The notes beneath the pieces were generated by a model that saw nothing but the letters and a program-made list of their open reading frames with translations, had not been told where the DNA came from and did no database searches. Positions 39,301 through 51,300 of a stretch of 64,000 nucleotides of DNA are shown here, one piece after another. Origin of the DNA: Sciurus carolinensis (Eukaryota > Chordata > Mammalia > Rodentia > Sciuridae); NCBI RefSeq assembly GCF_902686445.1, contig NC_062217.1, positions 170,433,598-170,497,597 on the forward strand, in the 5' to 3' direction. The position numbers and the translations under genes were made by a program. The stretch's first letter is position 1. Every line of letters starts with the position of its first letter.

Positions 39301-42300
39301 TGGGAAGCTGCATTATAGCACAAGGCCCTGGACTGTGAGGCAGTTAGATGATGATTAAAGATGCAGCAGTATGTCGTCATCACTCTTGAAGAGACAGCAC
39401 TTTACTAGCATCTGAGGCATTCAGAAGTGCAGTCATAGTATTCACTAAAACATGCTGTAGCTAGTTTTGTCTGTGTTGGCTGATTTGAAAAATGGGCAAT
39501 CAGAGTCCAGAGTCCCTGCTTTTCCACTCATTCACTTTGTCCTCAGATTCCTGTGCCATCTTGTGGGCATCTCTGTGAAAGGATTCAGCCTTCCAGGATT
39601 CTGCAAAATGAAATGCTTCTAGAGGCCTGTACACATGCTGATACTTAGTGGGTGTACATTGTTAACTAGTTTTGCTCCTCATTTAAGCAGATAAACTATA
39701 CAGTGAGTCCTTGGGTGATGAGTGATTCTTGTTAACCTTCTGGTAAATTAATGGTATTGTTTACTGAGCTACCAAGTATCAGTGCTTATTAAAGTTGAGC
39801 TAATCTATTGGATTTAATATGCATTTATATAAAACATTACTACCCCTCATTGCTTTTTTGTTAGAATTAGTTTTAGAATTTTAAGTACTTAAAGCAGTCA
39901 TATGCTGGAAGATCTTTTTTTAAGCTAGATTTGTTGATGATGCTTATAATAATTTAATCTACAGAAACAGTGCATAAACCTTTGTATCAGAAACCTCGCC
40001 AAGTTGAATATAAGAGCATATTTCTAACTTACTGGTTTGTAGAGTTTTTGAAATTTCCAGAGGTGAGCTAGGAGATGTGTTGTTGTAGCACAGTAATAAC
40101 TTTAAATGTTTGTTTCTGAAGCCCAGTTGTGCATTTCCAGTTTGCCATGATACAGAAGAGCGCTGCAGACTAGTACTTAGCTATGTTCTGGAGGTAAGTC
40201 AAAGTTTAGTCTTCGTTTTCCTCAGTGAAGTTTTTACTTGATATGCAAATAGCACTTGTTCATAGGTGTCTGAATGTTATTCTGAGTATTGTTCTGTGAT
40301 TTTTTGTTCTTTAAGCCTAAAGTGAAAACCAAATTAGTGCTTCCCAAATCTTGCAGATCAAACATAGTTTTTTGAAATCTGTTTCTAAAACAGAAATTTT
40401 GCCTTATGTTTTTCATTTGACCATTAGTAAATAATATATAGTAAATGTGTTTCCTTCTTTTTAAAGGGTTTAAAATCTGTAGATAACAGCATCAAAAAAG
40501 AAAGTGACCTTCCAGCAGCTGATCCCAGCACCCCAATCCCCTTAAAATATGAAGATGAATCAGCAAGGGGGGGTCCTGAGGGACTAGAGAAGCAGATGGC
40601 CTTGTTTTTGGACAAAAGTAAGTTGAATTGATGTGCAAATAAGGCCTTCAATAGAGTAATATATTGGTCCTTTATGTCAATTAAGGCATTCCATTGAAAG
40701 GAATTGAGAAAAAGGATGTCATGTGAATGAGAAGTAGGGCAACATAGCTTTTCATTCAAAATATAGAACAAAGCAGGGTAATTTTGATATTCCTTAAACA
40801 TTTTTCTTTTTTAAAAAATATATTTTTAGTTATAGGTGAATACTATACCTTTATTTATTCTATTTTTATGTGGTGCTGAGGATAGAACCCAGTGCCTCAC
40901 ATTCCAGCCCCCATAAATATTTCTGATAAGAGCATAAGGACCCTGCGTTTCTCCCTAGCCTCTGTGAGGAACTGGTGCCTTCAGCCCTGTAGAGTTCTTC
41001 AGAGCAGTTGCTGCACCCACAAGAGCTTGGGATGGTGCTGAGCACAGGCTGACCAAACCGCCCAGCCACCGGCCCTGGCTTGCTGAGGGCTCATTTCCCA
41101 TTTCCTTGAATTGCCTTTTCTCTCTCAAATTGGACCTAATAATAGTGCCGACTTTTGAAGGTTGTCACAATGATTAAATGCTTAACATAGGACCGTGTAC
41201 GCAGTAAGTGCCATAGAAGTGGTGGCTGTAGTCATTTCACATCTGATAAGCTGGCAGGGCCACCTTAGATGATCTGACGTGTTTCAGGAATGTCCCTTTA
41301 TGAAGAACTTGTGGACTTTGAGATAAAAGTCTTGAGATTTTGGAGGTTTTTTAAATCTGTCATATTTCTTAATCCAGCCTTATCTCTTCTCCCATTTTAA
41401 ACAATTTCAATTGTTTTAAAAACAATTCTTTTGAAAGCCTGCAAATTTGAAATAATACTGAGTGCTTTCTGGACCTTTCTTCTTTTCATGAACAGGGTTG
41501 CAGAGGTGGAGGTGAGGTGACTTTGCTCTCCCAGCAGCTGTGTATGGTGCTTCTTATGTGCCAGGCTTACCTGCCTGCAGTGAGAACCACACTGTGACTT
41601 CTGTTCTTTTTCTGAAACACCTTTTCTATCTCTTCTTCCCTCTCCATTATCCCAGTTGAAAATCCTGTTCAAATTCAAAATCACCATGCTCGCCTCTCTC
41701 TCCAGTCAGTTTCTTCATCCATTACCATCGAGAGCTGGGAGCACACACCAAAGCCTGTCTGTCCTACTCACTAGTATTAAATAGTTTCCCAAACCACACA
41801 CATAGTTGTGAGCATGACCTTCATCTTACTCAGTGTCTGGTTTTTTCAATGCTTCACACACAAATAATGCTTACAGCAGCGAGGAAAAGGAAATCAACGC
41901 ACAATGATATCATCGTAGAGACTAAGTAGTTTTTGTTGACTTGAAAGATTCATATGTCTAGCTGATGATAAAATGGAAACTCTTTTTTTTTTTTTTTTTT
42001 TTTTTTGCGGTGCTGGGGATTGAACCCAGCGCCTCGTGCTTGCAAGGCAAGCTTTATCTCCAGCCCTAAAATGAGAACTCTTAAGGCTGGGGAAAAGGCA
42101 TGTGTTTTTGTTCTTTGTTCCAAAGCATGTTGCTCTTACCTCTGTGATTACACCCAGCATATTTTGGTGTGCTTCGTGTTGTCAAGGCAGAGACCTTATA
42201 ACTCCACGTCACTGTTCCTGGTGCCTGGCACTGTGCTTGGCACAAAGGTGGTCACTGGTGGAGTGGAGCAGGCTGGGCTTTTGAGTGTTCCTGACAGGAA

Positions 42301-45300
42301 ACCGTGGGCTGCTGTGGGAGCCAGGAGAAGCCAGGCCTCTGCAGAGGCGATAAGCAGTGATTGAGTTTAGCTGATGCGCAGTAGGGGTGGAGCAGCAGGA
42401 AGACTGAAAAATGGCACCCAGGAAGCAGCCCAGATGTGTAAGGTTAGCAAGTGGTAGAAGCCTTGTCCTGTCTAGGACCTGCTTTGACTGAGGTTGGGGC
42501 TGTGCTTTAGGAGGTCATGCTATTTGGCAGGTTGCTTTAGACTGGACACCAGAGGCAGTTGTCAGTCATGAATTGGCTCTGTCAGCACTCCTGGAAGAGA
42601 GTGACAGTTACCCCCCATGGGAAGCGGAAGGCTTTGGAAAACTTCCACGCAAGGGTTTGAACACTGCCGTTCGATGCCCTTGAGTTTAGGCAGGAAGCGT
42701 TGTATTCACCGGTCTCATCATGGCATAGCACTCAAGTCTCGTGTTTCTGTCAAGAACAGGCGATATCTTTTTATTGTGAGATGTGCCTTCAAGTAAAAAT
42801 GTGCTCTTTTCCCCCGTGTTACAGTGGGCTCCCTTCAGAAGGGTAATTATTCCAGTCAATCTGGAATGATCCCTGGTTCTTGGCAACATAAAATGAAACT
42901 CCAGCTGATTCTCAAGTCATCAAAGGCCTACTATGTCTTGTCCGATGCTGCCATGAGTCTTCAGAAATATGGGAGAGCTCTGCGATACATTAAGCTGGCC
43001 TTGCAGAGCCATGGTAAGCCACCAAGCATGAGTGGGGACGTGGGAGGGAGGCCAAGGCATCCGTCACTGTGGGCCCTCGCTCCGGCTTCCATTGTGGAGT
43101 CTGATCTTAAAACAACTTCTTCCATTCCTCTGTATGTTACCTAGTATTTTATTTTGTGCTCAGTTGCTTAGTATCTCTTCATTTTAGAATACATAAAGCC
43201 ACCTGAAATACGTCTGCTACCTGGCGTAAAATGAACTTTGAGCAGATGCAGTGCTACGTAACTTTCAGCTGGTAACAGGTTTTCTTCATTTACTGTGTTC
43301 GATAATTTTAATGCCCCTGTGTTTTTCTCCTTCCCACTATTTTCCAAATAGATACTTACTGCTGCCTCTGCACCAATATGCTTTCTGAAGTGCTGCTGTT
43401 TCTTTCTCAATATTTGACCCTGTGTGGTGATATCCAACTCATGCTGGCCCAGAATGCAAATAATAGAGCAGCACACCTGGAAGAGTTTCACTACCAAACC
43501 AAAGAAGATCAGGAGATCCTGCACAGCCTCCACAGGGAGTCCAGCTGCCAGGGTATGCCACAGAGGCCTCTTTTGGCTCACAGTGGTGTTGTCCATAAGC
43601 TTATTTGTGCCTGGACAATGGTAGAAACATAAGTCTTTAACATTTGCTATATTGTCTCATTCTTAGTTTTAAAATCAAGCATGATCTTGTTTTTATTAAA
43701 AGTTTAAAATATTTTATAATTACTGTTGATGAGTATAAAGCAAGGTGTGAAGACAGTTTTGAGTTGTCTCTGAGCACATTTCTTTCTAGGAGGGTTTTCT
43801 AGGTATCACTTCTGGTCACAGACCAAGCCATACTTTGAAAAATAGTAAGTTGGTGAGAGTGGATTAATTAACTTCTGAATGAAGATAAAGAGATGATCAT
43901 TTTTAAAATCAGTTCACAGCCACTGTCTTACGTGGCTCTGCTCAGGGTGTCTGGTTCTGAAGCTGGGACGAGGTCATGTAATACATAACTGCAGTCTCAG
44001 CCCAGCGCTGGTCAGTGCACAGGCTGCGGTCAGGGCAGATGAGGCAGAAGACCAGTCTGCTGCAGGAGCTTGTGAAATGTATCATGTGGTGGTGGTTGTT
44101 GTTTTAATTTTTCTTTTAGTTGTAGATGGACACAATACCTTTTTGTGTCTTTATTTTTATGTGGTGCTGAGGATTGAAGCCAGTGCCTCACACATGCCAG
44201 GCAGGTGCTCTACCACTGAGCTACAGCTCTAACCCCCTGTGGTTGTTTTTTATGCTCTAAAATTTTTCATAACATTTGATATTCACCTCCCAGAGAATCC
44301 TGCACAGTGGGCGGCTGAAGGAGCATAGGAGGGTGTACTGGCCTTGCCTGATATTTTGCCCTCTTTCTTCCCTGTCTCCCCCTCTCTCAAGTGGTCATTG
44401 TATGTTAATAGACACAGTAGAAAAACCTGTAGGTTTGACTACTCCTGTCAGTTTCCTTTAAAACACTTCTTTGTGCAAATGACCTTCTCCCATATCTAAG
44501 TGTTAGAAAGAGGAACACTGTCTTTTCTCCCCTTGAACATTGGGTTCTGCGCTTACTTAATCCAGTCCACTAGAAGGCATTTGTAAGTTTGAGGACTTAT
44601 CTAGGACTTATATGCTTTAGTGACTTTATATTGGCACTTTACTTCAAGAATTATTTCTATTAATACTAAAAACTGTTTACCATGTGAATAGCTTTTGGTC
44701 TGTACTAGTTCACCTGGAAAAATCTGGGTATTTATGAAACTATAAAATTGTGTTTATTGATTTAAAATAGTATATTTATGCTACATTGCATTTTGTATTT
44801 TCACTAAAATATCTGACTCACATAGATATTAAGGAAGAAGAGTTTATATGGCTTATGCTGACATTTCTTTCTTTTTTTTAAGGATTTGCATGGGCAACTG
44901 ATTTGTCTACAGACTTAGAAAGTCAACTTTCAGTTAGTTGTAAATGTTATGAGGCTGCTAATGAAATCTTACAGTTTAGTGACTTAAAAAGCCAAAATCC
45001 AGAACATTATGTACAAGTGTTGAAGAGAATGGGCAACATTAGAAATGAAATTGGTGTGTTTTACATGAATCAGGCTGCTGCATTACAGACTGAGAGAATA
45101 GGTGAGTATCTTGGGATTCTTTCTCTTCTCTGTTCTGTTATATAAGTCATGCTGATTTTATGTGGGCTGGTAAGAACTGTTGCATTTGACTGTAGGTTAT
45201 TAAAAGGAACTCTGTTTAGGGGCTGGGGAGATAGCTCAGTCAGTAGAGTGCTTGCCTTGTAAGCACAAGGCCCTGTGTTCAATCCCCAGCACCAAAAAAA

Positions 45301-48300
45301 AAAAAAAAAAAGGAACTCTGTTTAAAAAGCTTTTATTGTGGGGCTGGAGTTGTGGCTCAGTGGTACAGCACTTGCCTGGGATGTATGAGGCCCTAGGTTT
45401 GATACTCAGTACCACGTATAAATAAATAAAAGATCCATTGACAACTAAAAATATTTTTTGAAAAAGCTTTTATTGTTAAATTCTCAAGAAATAAAATTAG
45501 GGGAAAACATTAATTTCTCCTAGAATCCATCAGTTCCGTGTCTTCTTCCATTCCCACTTTTATACTTCATACCATCTGGTCAGTTCAGAGACCACTTGAA
45601 CAGTGAGCCAAGTGCCAGGCTCTCTGTTGGATGTTTAACTGGTCCCCTTCTGGTTGGCAAGCCTGCTGTACATAGGTTCAAATGCAGTACAGTAGGAGAG
45701 TGGGGAAGGAAGATGTTTATCGAGGTTGTAGGGTTCTCTGTGCTTGAGAGGAGCAGTGTGCCCTGTGGAACTCACAGGCAAATGTGAAGGAAGGAGAACT
45801 TTACGGATGGGGCAGCACAGGGGAGGGGTCGGGGGAGGGTGCGGTGCACTGGAGAGGAGCAGCAGGGCCTTGAGGGCCACGGGCCCCTGTGGGACCTGTG
45901 TGCGCAGAGGCCTGTTGGCAGTGTGCTTGGAGCTGCCAGGGCCACTGCAGCACCGAGAGCCCTTCCCAGGGGTCACAGCTAAAGCCATAGTAGCTGACAA
46001 CAACCTGAAAGCTGGCAGTGAGAAGGATGGGGCTGGGATGGAGCTGCAGCTGAATTGAATACAGCTGGGCGCCTGCTGAGTTGCGCATGTGCCTGTCCAG
46101 GAGTCACACGTGGGGCGAGTAGAAGAACCTGTGCAATGAAGGGCGTCTGGAGAGGTGGCTGGTGAGGGGCATGGAAGTGGCTGTCCAGAACCTGGGACAG
46201 CCTGACAAAACACTGTGCCCTTGTAAAAGTCAAGGGACCACAGCGTTTGAGTCTATAAAAATAGCACTTTGCTCAGGTGTCTTACCTTGCTTGTCTTGAT
46301 GTCTATCCATTAACAATGAGGGCTCTGCGTAAATGTTGGATTGTTTTACTGGGGCTGATACAAAATACCCCAGACTGTGATTTGAACCATAGAAATTTAC
46401 TTGCTCATGGTTCAAGAGGCCAGAGCCCAAAACCAAGGTGCCAATAGGATTGAATTCCTCTGAGGCTGCTTTCTGTGGCCTGAAGTTATGTCCCTGCTTT
46501 ATCCTTTCTCTGCACCGCCCTGGGTCACCCCTCCAATTACAGGCCCACCAGTCATGTTGACTCGGGGCCCCACCTCATGACCCCATTTAACCTGAGTTTC
46601 CTCTTTAAAGTCCTGATTCAAATACAGTCACATTTTAAGGTGGGGGGGAGTTAGGGCTTCAGCCAAGTGGACTTGGGGGACACCTTCCGTCTGTGTAAGT
46701 CATGGTGGGAGCAGAGCGCTGCAGTGGACCAGGTGGCTGGCTTTCCACCAGGCTCCTGTCACTGCTTTGCTCCTGTCACCCTCTCCTGGAGGGACGGTGC
46801 TGGGTTCACTCTGATGTCTGCTCATGCAATTGTTTTCTTTCTTTCTTTGTGAAGTGAGCAAATCTGTGTCTGCTGCAGAGCAACAGTTGTGGAAAAAAAG
46901 CTTTTCTTGTTTTGAAAAGGGGATTCACAACTTCGAGTCCATCGATGATGCTACGAATGCCGCCCTTCTGTTGTGTAACACGGGGAGACTGATGCGCATC
47001 TGCGCTCAGGCACACTGTAGCGTGGGAGACGAGTTCAAACGCGAGTTCTCGCCAGAAGAGGGCTTGTACTATAACAAGGTAACCTCCACATGTATGTCTG
47101 TCTGGTCTGTTCACTCCTGGCATCTGCGTACATTAAAATATTACACAACTAAAAGCTGTTGACCCATGGCGATGACAGGATGTGACATGCTTAGAAACTG
47201 GCCTAATAGTGGTGAGAGTTTACTGTCGATGCATCTCAAGTTAGGGAAAAGGTGATTCAGTAAATCGTGTGGGTGTATCCAGAGAAAATCCAGTAGATTG
47301 AGGGTTGACCTGGAGAAGGTGAAGCTAAAGGCTCCAGAAGAAAATGGAGGTAGAGGTTGGCCTGATGGATGGGGAAGGACCTCCCCAGTGTGGCGCAGGA
47401 AGCAGAAGATGAACGAACTTCAGCATGTGAACATGCACCGCAGAAGGTAAAGTTGAGAGCAGATCATGATCCAGGGTAGTAACTCACTTCCTATTACACA
47501 GATGATCATCAGTTAGTACTCCTTTAGTATACGAAGAATTAAAAACCATGAAAAGAAACCACTCCAGTAGAAAAAGGGCAAATAAATGCGAACTAAAAAT
47601 ATACACACGTAAAAAAAGTAAATGCCTTTATATAAAATTTAAAATTGTCCAATGACCACATGGTAGCATCTGTTGTCAGAGAGGTCACAGGAAATGAGCA
47701 CTTCCATAATTGATTATTTTTATGCTATTTGATGACATTTGTGAAGAATGTTCACGGTGTAGTAAATTTTAAGTTTCTACATACACTGAAGAAAACACCA
47801 GAAATTTAGCAGTTACTGTGATTTAAGTGCAAGGGTCACATATTTGAGGATGAGGGAGATAGGGTGAGAGGAGTGATTTCTTATAGTAAAATCTCTAGTT
47901 GTTTTCTCCAGTTGACTAGCTATACACACTGTAATTTTCATTCAGAAAGGGAAAAAAATGCAGCTTGTGCACCAGGATGTTAGAAAGCAGCACTGAGGAC
48001 TGACCTGCTGGAGGCTTCGATAAAAGGTTCAGTCCACTGTAAATAAATTTGTTAAAATGTTTTCATTGGCTTTCTTTTTCCCTTTCTTCATAATATTATC
48101 CTTTTATAAGTTTTCCCCACATTAAATTGACATCTGGGTGGTTTTGATTATTTTTTTGCCAGACATGGTGGTGCATACCTGTAATCCCACTGGCTAGGGA
48201 GGCTGAGGTAGGAGGATCACAAATTCAAAGCCAGCCTCAGCAATTTAGCAAGGACGTAAGCAACTTAGCAAGACCCTATTTCAAAATAACAAGGGCTGGA

Positions 48301-51300
48301 GATGGTTCAATCCCTAGTACCAAAAAAAAGTATGCTTTATTTTAATGCAGTATTGGCATATGTGTAAACAAAGTCAAAAATTTATACCTCTTCTTCCCTT
48401 GCAGGCTGTTGATTACTATTTGAAAGCTCTGAGGTCATTGGGAACACGAGACATACACCCAGCTGTCTGGGACTCGGTGAACTGGGAGTTGTCCACAACT
48501 TATTTTACCATGGCAACTCTACAACAGGATTATGCTCCATTATCCAGAAAGGCTCAGGAGCAGGTAGGGAGTTTGCTGGATTACAAAATAAGTCTTCAAC
48601 CTAATTTATTCCTTTTTTGTCACCTTTTCCTTGACAACCAATATTTAAACATTATGAAATTCTTAGTCTGTGATTGCAAGCTTGTCATTTTTTTCTGCCC
48701 CTTTAAAAAAAAATAAACAGATTGAAAAAGAAGTCAGCGAGGCTATGATGAAGTCCCTGAAGTATTGTGACGTTGACTTGGTGTCTGCTCGACAGCCTCT
48801 CTGTCAGTACCGAGCTGCGACCATCCATCACAGGCTGGCCTCCATGTACCACAGTTGTCTGAGGAATCAGGTATGACTGTTTCAGACCAAGACCATTCTC
48901 AAGTGCTCTGGGCGCTTTTCTCACATTCCATGCTGTGATTCTAAGTAGCCACTTGAGAAAACCCGTGGAATAGGTGTTCTTCCCTCTCCCCTGTACCATG
49001 TTTTCTGCTACAGTTGATCAGGTCTTGGTTGAAGATTGCACATTTGCTGGGTGGGTTCTTAGTTGGTCTTATACTCAGGCCTGTAGTAATGGTTCTAAGG
49101 CAACTTTGAAGTTCACTCTCCTAGGTTTTTTATTGTGACGCAAAGCATCCCCCCCACCCCACCCCAGAGCACAGGTGGAGCAGAGGTGCAGGTAAAGACT
49201 GACAGAGGAAACCCCTGTGAACCTGGCCTGGAGTTTGAGCACAGCGCTCTCAGAGAGCCCCCGCGCACCCTTCTGGTGTCGCCCTGCCAGGCACCCAGAT
49301 TGGTGCAGAACTGAGACCACTTGGTGCATTACACTGTACGTGGTTGTAAGCCTTGTGGAGTGATTTGGGTTGCGAGTGTCCTTCTGTGGCTTACTGCCCT
49401 CTGCTTAAAGGCATGTTTTTGAGATCCACCTTCTTGGTGTATGTAGCTGTTCCTTTCACAGCTTGGTAGTGCTTGTTCAACGAAGCTATCATAGTTTATT
49501 TACCCGTATTAGGGTAATTGAACTTCATATTTTTCAGTTTGAGGTGGATCCTGGTGCTCAGTTGCCCTGGGTTGCTAGAAAGCACCTGATGCCCAGGTTG
49601 AAGCTGCCCTCTTCCAGAGAGTTTGCTTTGCTTCTGCAGAAGACTTGTGCTTATAGTTTCTCAGTTTGTTGTTGTTTCATTGTTTGTTCCCCTTTTTTGG
49701 CTAAATACCTGGATACCATACCTTACAGTCCCTTGGGCCTGCTTGTCTTCTGGGATTCCCTCATCCTGAGTATTGGCCTTTGAGACCCAGCTTCACCTGG
49801 AAAGGGTTTCTTTCCACTCTGCTGTAGGAGCTCCCCATCCAGGTCCCCTTACTGTAGGTGACCCCCAGCTGAAATTCAAGTTTGCCCAAATGGCCTAGTA
49901 CCCTCAGGGCAAAAGCAGGCTGAAGGTTGCTGAGACAGTTCAGTGGGGGAAGAGTAGTCTCCTCAGCATACAGGGCTGGCACAAGTGGCCATCCACATGC
50001 AGAAGAATGGAAGTGGACTCCTGCTTCACCTCATAGGTGAAAACTAACTGTAAGTGACTTGAAGACCTAAGAGCTAAAACTTAAAGAGTTATAGGAAGAA
50101 AGTGAAAAACTGAAAAGCATTGATCCAGTCAGAATACTTGAATGACTAATTTCTGTGAAACCCAGGTCTTAGGAATTGCTTTTTTAAATTTTGTTTTTGG
50201 TTCTAGGTTGGTGATGAACATCTTAGGAAGCAGCACCGGGTGCTGGCGGATCTTCATTACAGCAAAGCCGTCAAGCTCTTTCAGCTCCTCAGAGATGCTC
50301 CGTGTGAACTGCTCAGAGTACAGTTAGAAAGAGTAGCGTTCGCAGAATTTCAGATGACGAGTAAGTCTGATGTCTCACTCCTCAGATCATGTGCGTCGGC
50401 TCAGTGTGGGATCGTCCTAGAGCCTGTGGGTTGCTCTTGGATATAACCGGTGGTGTTTTCGTATTAATTTGCCCACAGTCATGCCTTTGTGTAGGGACCA
50501 GGTGAAGTTTCTATGCTTTTTGAGGTACTTTTTAAAACAGCATTTTAGACAGAGTTTTAAGTCAGCAGGCAGAACTTGGGGATGGAGAAGCAGAAGTAAA
50601 AAGTCCTGATTGGGTGCCTTTAAATATGGAACTGACGCTCGGCAACTTTGGGTTGTGGTTCTACAATAGACTCTAAAGTAGAGCCCACCCAAGTTCAGGA
50701 TAATTTGGAACATGGGAGAATGTTGAAAGGAAGGGAGCACTTCCTGTGTTGCTTCCATGACAGGAGCCAAGTGGCCACTCCAACCACTTAGAGACAGGAT
50801 CTTGCTGAGTTGCTTAGGGCCTTGCTAAGTTACTAAGGATGGGTTAGAATTCACGATCCTCCTGCCTCAGCCTCCCTAGCTGCTGGGGTCGTAGGCATGT
50901 GCTACTATACTCGGCTGAAAAATATCTCTTGTGTGGTAAGGAAACAAATGTAGCAGTTCATTTGGCTACATTTTGGTATTTTTCTTTTTAAAATTAAAAT
51001 TTTAATTTAAAGTTTCAGATTTTGGAGTCTTTCATATTTCTGATTTTGTGAATAAGGATGCTCGACCCATAAAGTTTATGCAAATACTACAAAATCGAGA
51101 AAGTCTGAAATTTGAAACACAATCCCAAGTGTTTTGGATAAGGAACATTCAGTTACCCCATACTTTTCAAAATATGTATGTGTGTGTGTGCATATATACA
51201 CATATGTACATGTGTCTTAGTGTGTAGGTGTTCAGCAGCCCTGGAAGGATGTGCAGGAAAATGATACATTACTGCCTCAGGAGGGAACTGGGAAGGCATT

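Larger units (their letters stand above)
40618..42824 (+). other. EDRF1: EDRF1 intron 15
   Basis: Contains two antisense ID elements and one MIR. The rest is unassigned. Confidence 0.8.
45102..46854 (+). other. EDRF1: EDRF1 intron 18
   Basis: Contains two adjacent sense ID elements, a GC-rich unique stretch (45.8-46.2 kb) and an antisense MaLR LTR. Confidence 0.8.

Noticed and set aside
45219..45460. tRNA genes
   Set aside because: The A-box and B-box-like words belong to ID SINEs derived from tRNA-Ala; the cloverleaf is not intact, and A-tails and target-site duplications mark retroposition.
45635..46213. Minus-strand 192-codon open frame in intron 18
   Set aside because: Pro/Ser/Ala-rich composition in a GC-rich intron segment, with no domain or conserved motif.
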